A program made the translations under genes and the position numbers. A stretch of DNA of 5,960 bases from Actinomycetota bacterium. GTDB taxonomy: Bacteria; Actinomycetota; Actinomycetes; Mycobacteriales; Micromonosporaceae. The DNA lies in the NCBI GenBank assembly GCA_005885115.1, contig VAXX01000454.1:1-5960 (forward strand), given 5' to 3'. Shown in pieces: positions 1 through 4,209 of this stretch. The notes beneath the pieces are model-generated. The model did not search any database. It was not told the DNA's origin and was given only the letters and a program-made list of their open reading frames with translations. The number at the start of each line of letters is the position of its first letter. Position 1 is the stretch's first letter.

Positions 1-23
1 GGGGTGGCAGGCGGGGACACGCT

Positions 24-28
24 GGGAG
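24..28 (+). promoter_or_regulatory. Ribosome binding site of the proline-rich protein gene
   Basis: GGGAG lies 7 bases before the ATG at 36, which is ideal spacing for a Shine-Dalgarno sequence. The reading frame stays open upstream to the window edge, so frame alone does not fix the start. This site is the main reason for choosing ATG 36. Confidence 0.7.
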
Positions 29-35
29 CACTGGC

Positions 36-2180
36 ATGGACGAGCGCAACGCCTACCGGGAGGTACCACCGGCTGCGGTACCGGCCGCGCCCGACGCCGA
101 GGACGGGCTGCCGCCGTTGGCGCCGCCGCCACCGGTGGGTACCGAGCTGCCGCCGGAGGAGCCCGAGCCACCGGCTGACGACCCGTTCGAGATGCCGCCC
201 GTACCGGCCGCCGGCACCCTGTGGCCGGGCGCCACACCGCCGGAGGTACCGGAACACCGGGCCTGGCAGCCCCCGCCCTCACCGACGCCGGCTCCGGGCC
301 CGCCGGAGCTGGCCGCGGTCCGCGAACCCGACGAGGGCGGCGGCTACGAGCCGTCGCCGGCCGAGGGGGGCGAGCCGTGGGAGCCCGAGTCGCTGCCGCA
401 GCCGGCACCGGAACGCCCGGTCGAGCCGGAACCCGAGGTCACCCCAGGCCGGTACGACCCGCCGCCGCCGGAGCCCGCGCCGTGGCAGCCCGACCCGGGT
501 GGCGCCGAGCCGACCCCGGAGCCACCGGTACGCCCGTCGTGGGACCCGTCCGGCGACCCCGACGCGGAGCACCGTCCCACCGCACCGACCCGCCCGCCGT
601 GGGAGCCCGAGCCCTCGTCGGTACCCCAGCCGTGGGAGGCTCCGGCGTCCTCACCCGAGCCGGTCGTCGGCCGCGCGACGGTACGCACGGCACAGCCGCC
701 ACCGGCCGGCGAGGTACCGGTGCAGCCGGTCAGCGCCGGGACGTACCGGGGCGGTCAGTTCCCCCCGCCGGAACCGCCGCCACCGGCGATGGTTCTGGCA
801 CCGCTGCCGCCACCGCCGCCGATCCCGCCCGGGTCGGCGGCTCCCGCCGCTGAGCTGCCCCGGCGCCAGCCCAACGCCACGCCCGACGGGTTCCCGCCGA
901 CCCCGGGCGGGTTCGGCCTGACCGCCGCGGCACCCCCGCCCCCACCGGAACCGGTGGTACCCGCGCCGGTGCCGCCGCTCCCGCTCGTACCCGCGCCGGC
1001 GCTGCTGCCCGTACCGCCGCCACCGGCCCCGGCGCCGGTACCGGAGACCCGGAACGAGCCGCCGTACCGCCCGCCCCGTACCGGCGCCGAGTCGCCCTGG
1101 GCCGCGTTCGCCCAGCCGTGGCTGGAGCCGGACGTGCCGGCCGTACCCGCGCCCGCCGCCGTACCCCCGCCTCTGCCGGTCCCGCCACCGCCCCCGATGC
1201 CGCCGCAGCTCCCGCCGCAGGCACCGGTGCCGGAGGCGCCGGGTCGGGCCGCGGTCGCCCGCGCCAGCGTGCCGACCCCGGCCCAGCCCAGCGTGCAGGA
1301 GGTCGCCGCCCTGCTCGCCCAGCAGGCCCAGCAGCAGGAACCCCGGGTGTACCGCTCCGCCGCCGCGACCGAACCGGCGGACCCGGTCCAGCCACCCCAC
1401 CCGGCCGAACCGCCGGCGCCGCCCGAGCCACCCGAGCCCGTCGGCCCGCCCCCGCCGCCGGAGCCGCACCGGCCCCCGACCCCGGGACCGCTGCCCAGCC
1501 CGTTCCCGCAGCCCGCTCCGGTACCGGGGCCGCTGCCGCCCGGACCCGTACCGCCGATGCCGCCCGGCCCGGTGCCGCCGGTACCGCCGCAGCCGACCCC
1601 GCCGCAGCCGCCGGTACCCCCCGCTCCGCAGCCACCGCCCCCGGTGCCCCCGCCGCCGGCGGCGGACCCGCACGGTGGTGCCGTCGTCCCCGCCTCGGCC
1701 CTGCCGGTCTGGCCGCCACCGACCTCGCCGACCCCCACCGGGTACCAGCCGCGGACCGGCGCCGCCCTGCTGCCGGCGCCGCCACCGCCCGTGGTCACGC
1801 CGCCGCCGTCCGCCACCAACGGGGTGAGCAACGGCACAGTCCACGAGCCGAGGTGGCCCCCGGCGAACCCGCCGGCCACCAACCCGCCCGCGACGTCGGC
1901 CCAGTACGGCGAGTGGGCGCGGCAGCAGCGGCCGCAGGGCACCGTGTACGGCGGCACCGCGCCCGGCCAGGACCGGTCGCCGTTCGCCCCCGGCAACACC
2001 TCCAGCCTGGAACAATCCGGCTCGCTCACCGGGCACATCCTGGCCCAGGGCCGGCCGGTGGAGCTGGCCGGCGAGCGGTCCAGCGGATCCCGGACGGTGC
2101 TCATCCTGATGGTGGTCGTGTGCCTGTTGATCCTGCTCGGCGCCGGGGCCGTGGTCGCCCACCTCGCCGGGGTGTTCTAG
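36..2180 (+). CDS. Proline-rich, lysine-free protein with C-terminal membrane anchor, function unknown
   Basis: I do not recognise a family. The 714-residue product is more than a third proline by eye, with many runs of three to five prolines, so most of it should be disordered or polyproline-II helix. Residues 1-210 are acidic and carry repeated Trp-x-Pro-type motifs (W63, W77, W115, W150, W169, W189, W200). Residues 419-434 (SVQEVAALLAQQAQQQ) form the only obvious helical island. Residues 501-541 are almost pure proline repeats. Residues 620-686 are less proline-rich and include SLTGHILAQGRP at 663-674. A strongly hydrophobic segment at about 687-708 follows basic residues (R681, R686) and leaves six residues after it. 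There is no N-terminal signal peptide. By the positive-inside rule this suggests a tail-anchored protein with its proline-rich part in the cytoplasm. It has no lysine and a single cysteine, which lies in the membrane helix. A scaffold for proline-binding partners is possible but unproven. Long open frames on the other strand are composition artefacts. Confidence 0.8.
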   Translation: MDERNAYREVPPAAVPAAPDAEDGLPPLAPPPPVGTELPPEEPEPPADDPFEMPPVPAAGTLWPGATPPEVPEHRAWQPPPSPTPAPGPPELAAVREPDEGGGYEPSPAEGGEPWEPESLPQPAPERPVEPEPEVTPGRYDPPPPEPAPWQPDPGGAEPTPEPPVRPSWDPSGDPDAEHRPTAPTRPPWEPEPSSVPQPWEAPASSPEPVVGRATVRTAQPPPAGEVPVQPVSAGTYRGGQFPPPEPPPPAMVLAPLPPPPPIPPGSAAPAAELPRRQPNATPDGFPPTPGGFGLTAAAPPPPPEPVVPAPVPPLPLVPAPALLPVPPPPAPAPVPETRNEPPYRPPRTGAESPWAAFAQPWLEPDVPAVPAPAAVPPPLPVPPPPPMPPQLPPQAPVPEAPGRAAVARASVPTPAQPSVQEVAALLAQQAQQQEPRVYRSAAATEPADPVQPPHPAEPPAPPEPPEPVGPPPPPEPHRPPTPGPLPSPFPQPAPVPGPLPPGPVPPMPPGPVPPVPPQPTPPQPPVPPAPQPPPPVPPPPAADPHGGAVVPASALPVWPPPTSPTPTGYQPRTGAALLPAPPPPVVTPPPSATNGVSNGTVHEPRWPPANPPATNPPATSAQYGEWARQQRPQGTVYGGTAPGQDRSPFAPGNTSSLEQSGSLTGHILAQGRPVELAGERSSGSRTVLILMVVVCLLILLGAGAVVAHLAGVF
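1536..1583 (+). repeat. Tandem 24-base repeat encoding PPGPVPP(M/V) twice
   Basis: Two adjacent 24-base units, 1536-1559 and 1560-1583, encode PPGPVPPM and PPGPVPPV (residues 501-516). They differ mainly at third codon positions. They sit inside a longer degenerate PPxP tract that runs to about 1662. Slipped-strand duplication of a short proline unit is the simplest origin. Confidence 0.65.
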
Positions 2181-2188
2181 GGACCGCG

Positions 2189-2194
2189 TACACT
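2189..2194 (+). promoter_or_regulatory. Possible -10 element upstream of the helicase gene
   Basis: TACACT matches the TAnnnT pattern of actinobacterial housekeeping -10 elements. It lies 9 bases after the stop codon of the proline-rich gene. No convincing -35 hexamer is seen about 17 bases upstream. If real, transcription would begin near 2200-2203. That would rule out a helicase start at the GTG of 2197 and leave a leader of about 88 bases before ATG 2290. Confidence 0.3.
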
Positions 2195-2225
2195 GGGTGA
2201 AGCCCTATCGGGCGTTCTTCCGATA

Positions 2226-2272
2226 CCTGAGGCGGTCATCCAGGTCCGCGGCGGACGTACGCCCCGCCTCGG
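2226..2272 (+). promoter_or_regulatory. Nested hairpin in the helicase leader
   Basis: GAGGCGG (2229-2235) is perfectly complementary to CCGCCTC (2264-2270). With T2228 bulged out, CC 2226-2227 can also pair with GG 2271-2272, the first two bases of the helicase ribosome binding site. Inside the loop, GTCCG (2244-2248) pairs with CGGAC (2252-2256) around a 3-base loop. A smaller bulged hairpin (GAAGCCC at 2199-2205, arm 2210-2217) precedes it. The structure could influence access to the ribosome binding site. GC-rich DNA forms such hairpins by chance quite often, so function is not shown. Confidence 0.4.
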
Positions 2273-2276
2273 AAGG
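2271..2276 (+). promoter_or_regulatory. Putative ribosome binding site of the helicase gene
   Basis: GGAAGG lies 13 bases before ATG 2290, longer than the usual 5-10 bases. There is no in-frame start codon between the two. It is the best Shine-Dalgarno-like sequence in the gap and favours ATG 2290 over GTG 2197, which has only a GGGA at a similar 13-base distance. Its first two bases may be paired in the leader hairpin. Confidence 0.45.
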
Positions 2277-2289
2277 TTTCCCGATACCC

Positions 2290-3519
2290 ATGACGCTGCC
2301 TACGCCGCGCCCGCCGTTCGCCGACCCGAATACGTTCCCGTCCGTCCTCGACGAGCCCCAGGCGGCCGGTTTCGCCGCCCTCGGGCTTCCCAAGCCACTG
2401 GTCCGGGCGCTGGTCCAGGCCGGCATCGACGACCCGTTCCCGATCCAGCGCGCGACCATCCCGGACGGCCTGGCCGGGCGCGACGTTCTGGCCCGCGCGC
2501 GGACCGGCTCCGGCAAGACGCTGGCCTTCGGGCTGCCGCTGCTCGCCCGGGTCGCCGCCGGGCCCCGGGCCGCCGCCGGCCGCCCGCGCGCGTTGATCCT
2601 GGTACCGACGCGTGAGCTGGCCATGCAGGTCAACGACGCGCTGGTACCGCTGGCCCGGGCGATGGGCCGGTTCAGCCGTACCGCCGTGGGCGGCGTGTCG
2701 TACGACAAGCAGCTACGCGACCTGAGCCGGGGCGTCGATGTGCTGGTCGCGACCCCTGGCCGGCTCGGCGACCTGATCGAGCGGGGCGCCTGTTCATTGG
2801 CGGACGTCGACGTGTCCGTACTCGACGAGGCCGACCAGATGGCCGACATGGGCTTCCTGCCGGAGGTCACCAAGCTGCTGTCGCAGACCCCGGCCGGGGC
2901 GCAGCGGCTGCTGTTCTCCGCGACCCTCGACGGCGACGTGGACGCGCTGGTCAAGCAGTTCATGGTGGACCCGGTGACGCACGAGATCGACCCGCCGGTG
3001 GCCACCGTGGACACCATGGACCACCACCTGCTGCTGATCCCGCCGCGGGAGAAGCTGGAGATCGTCACCCGGATCGCCGGGCGGCCGGGCCGTACGATCA
3101 TGTTCGTGCGTACCCAGCTCGCCGTCGACCGGCTGGTCGGGCAGCTCGCCGAGAAGGGGGTACGCGCCGGGGCGCTGCACGGTGGCAAGACCCAGGCGGT
3201 CCGGACCCGTACCCTCGCGGAGTTCCGGGAGGGTAGGACCGATGTGCTGATCGCCACCGATGTCGCCGCCCGGGGTATCCACGTCGACGGCGTATCGCTG
3301 GTCGTGCACGTCGACCCGCCGCGCGACTCCAAGGACTACCTGCACCGGGCCGGGCGTACCGCACGGGCCGGCGAGTCCGGCACCGTGGTCACGCTGGTGC
3401 TGCCCCAGCAGCGGGCCGGTACGTACTCGCTGGTGGCCAAGGCCGGCGTGGTGGCCGGCCGGACCAAGGTGACCTCGACCGGTCCGGAGCTGACGACGTT
3501 GATCGGAGCGCAGGTTTAG
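2290..3519 (+). CDS. DEAD-box ATP-dependent RNA helicase
   Basis: This 409-residue protein is an ATP-driven RNA-unwinding enzyme of helicase superfamily 2, expected to act in the cytoplasm on RNA structure, for example in ribosome assembly, mRNA turnover or cold adaptation. All core motifs are present in order: Q motif with PIQ at 51-53; motif I ARTGSGKT 70-77; Ia PTREL 106-110; Ib TPGR 155-158; II DEAD 179-182; III SAT 210-212; HGGKTQAVR 297-305; V ATDVAARG 322-329; VI HRAGRTARAG 352-361. Motif VI has Ala where many relatives have Gly (GRTARAG for GRTGRAG), a variant I recall from other actinobacterial helicases, and the arginines remain. Only the two RecA-like domains are present, with a short tail and no basic C-terminal extension, so specificity must come from elsewhere. 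A GTG at 2197 would add 31 arginine-rich residues, but ATG 2290 has the better context and that extension would lie over the leader hairpins. The next gene starts 10 bases downstream. Confidence 0.93.
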   Translation: MTLPTPRPPFADPNTFPSVLDEPQAAGFAALGLPKPLVRALVQAGIDDPFPIQRATIPDGLAGRDVLARARTGSGKTLAFGLPLLARVAAGPRAAAGRPRALILVPTRELAMQVNDALVPLARAMGRFSRTAVGGVSYDKQLRDLSRGVDVLVATPGRLGDLIERGACSLADVDVSVLDEADQMADMGFLPEVTKLLSQTPAGAQRLLFSATLDGDVDALVKQFMVDPVTHEIDPPVATVDTMDHHLLLIPPREKLEIVTRIAGRPGRTIMFVRTQLAVDRLVGQLAEKGVRAGALHGGKTQAVRTRTLAEFREGRTDVLIATDVAARGIHVDGVSLVVHVDPPRDSKDYLHRAGRTARAGESGTVVTLVLPQQRAGTYSLVAKAGVVAGRTKVTSTGPELTTLIGAQV

Positions 3520-3521
3520 AG
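3518..3521 (+). promoter_or_regulatory. Ribosome binding site overlapping the helicase stop codon
   Basis: AGAG lies 8 bases before ATG 3530 and shares its first two bases with the helicase TAG stop (3517-3519). A weak match at this position suggests that ribosomes finishing the helicase help start the next gene, that is, translational coupling. GAAG at 3524-3527 is too close to the start to be likely. Confidence 0.4.
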
Positions 3522-3529
3522 TCGAAGCC

Positions 3530-4150
3530 ATGTCCGTCCTGAAGCGCTCTTTGCTGTGGCGGCGACTCGACACCACCGGTACCGAGCACGTGCTGCTCAC
3601 CGAACGGAACGGGCTACACGCCCGGGGGACGATCATCGCGACCGATCCCGTCCCGTACACCTGCGGTTATGAACTTCTCGTCGACGAACACTGGGTGACC
3701 AAACGGCTCAGCGTGTCCACCGAGGGGGCCGGCTGGCTGCGCAGCGTCCGCCTGGAGCGGGCACTGGGCCACTGGCACGTGACCACCGCCGAGCAGGGCA
3801 ACCTCGACGCGGCGCTGACCGAGTGTGGCCAGCCGCTGGCCGAGCTGGCCGGGATCGAGGAGCCGCACCGGCTGGTCGAGGCCCGCGACGTCGACCTGGC
3901 GTACAGCCCGTTGACCACCACCCTGCCGCTGCGCCGGCTGCGGATCCGGCACGACGACCCGGGCACCTCGCACAAGGTGACCGTGGCCTGGATCCTGATG
4001 CCGTCGTTGCAGGTCGTACCGGCCCGGCACACGTTCACGACGCTGGGCGAGGGCCGGATCCGGTACGAGAGCGCAACCTTCGCCGCCGACCTCGCGGTCG
4101 ACGGCGACGGCTACGTGCGGCGCTACCCGGGCCTGGCCGAGCTGGTCTGA
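3530..4150 (+). CDS. Putative glycolipid-binding protein (PF06475-like)
   Basis: The 206-residue product fits the putative glycolipid-binding family PF06475, which includes Pseudomonas PA1994. The name of that family is structure-based and its ligand and role remain poorly defined. Matching features are W10 and E19 at the start, GYEL with W55 and R59 (46-59), the signature DVDLAYSPLTT followed by TLPLRRL (120-137), the WILMPSLQVVPARHTFTTL segment (154-172), RYESATFAADLAV (178-190) and the closing DGDGYVRRYPGL (191-202). Residues 86-119 look longer than the matching part of typical relatives as I remember them. The family usually shows SPFTNTLP where this one has SPLTTTLP. There is no signal peptide or membrane segment, so a cytoplasmic location is likely. 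The gene follows the helicase by 10 bases with the same direction and is probably in its operon. The terminator-like hairpin begins 6 bases after its stop. Family confidence is good; the biochemical role is open. Confidence 0.82.
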   Translation: MSVLKRSLLWRRLDTTGTEHVLLTERNGLHARGTIIATDPVPYTCGYELLVDEHWVTKRLSVSTEGAGWLRSVRLERALGHWHVTTAEQGNLDAALTECGQPLAELAGIEEPHRLVEARDVDLAYSPLTTTLPLRRLRIRHDDPGTSHKVTVAWILMPSLQVVPARHTFTTLGEGRIRYESATFAADLAVDGDGYVRRYPGLAELV

Positions 4151-4155
4151 GAGAG

Positions 4156-4209
4156 CTGACGCGGGCACCCGGCCGGTCCGCCGCCCGGCCGGGTGGGTCC
4201 CTGCGTCAG
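4156..4209. terminator. Bidirectional terminator-like hairpin between convergent genes
   Basis: A perfect 11-base inverted repeat (4166-4176 with 4185-4195) surrounds an 8-base loop. Pairing continues outward after a 3-base bulge (4196-4198): GGG 4163-4165 with CCC 4199-4201, then, past bulged T4202, CTGACGC 4156-4162 with GCGTCAG 4203-4209. About 21 base pairs result. No U-tract follows on either strand, as is common in high-GC actinobacteria. The outer right arm contains the stop codon of the minus-strand gene (4206-4208), so that gene's transcript would terminate beyond its stop using the same structure. Confidence 0.75.

Noticed and set aside
4..921. A plus-strand frame at the left edge encoding an Arg/Ser/Pro-rich product
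   Set aside because: It overlaps the proline-rich gene in another frame, has no ribosome binding site and has the composition expected of a shifted proline-rich sequence.
1490..1662. The dense CCG/CCC repeats as a possible CRISPR or DNA-level repeat array
   Set aside because: There is no constant repeat with variable spacers; the periodicity follows proline codons, and only one 24-base tandem pair is well matched.
651..2162. A 503-codon open frame, and others of 351-449 codons, on the minus strand opposite the proline-rich gene
   Set aside because: In very GC-rich DNA, proline codons read backwards give Gly, Arg and Ala codons with few stops. The products are low-complexity Gly/Arg/Ala sequence with no recognisable domain, while the plus-strand frame has a good ribosome binding site and a clean membrane anchor.
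2197..2289. N-terminal extension of the helicase from GTG 2197
   Set aside because: It would add an Arg-rich stretch with no family similarity, has only a poorly spaced ribosome binding site and lies over the leader hairpins and next to a possible -10 element. Not excluded, but less likely than ATG 2290.
2794..3660. Minus-strand frames opposite the helicase and glycolipid-binding genes
   Set aside because: The helicase frame carries every family motif; the antisense products show no domain and cross the gene boundary, as shadow frames do.
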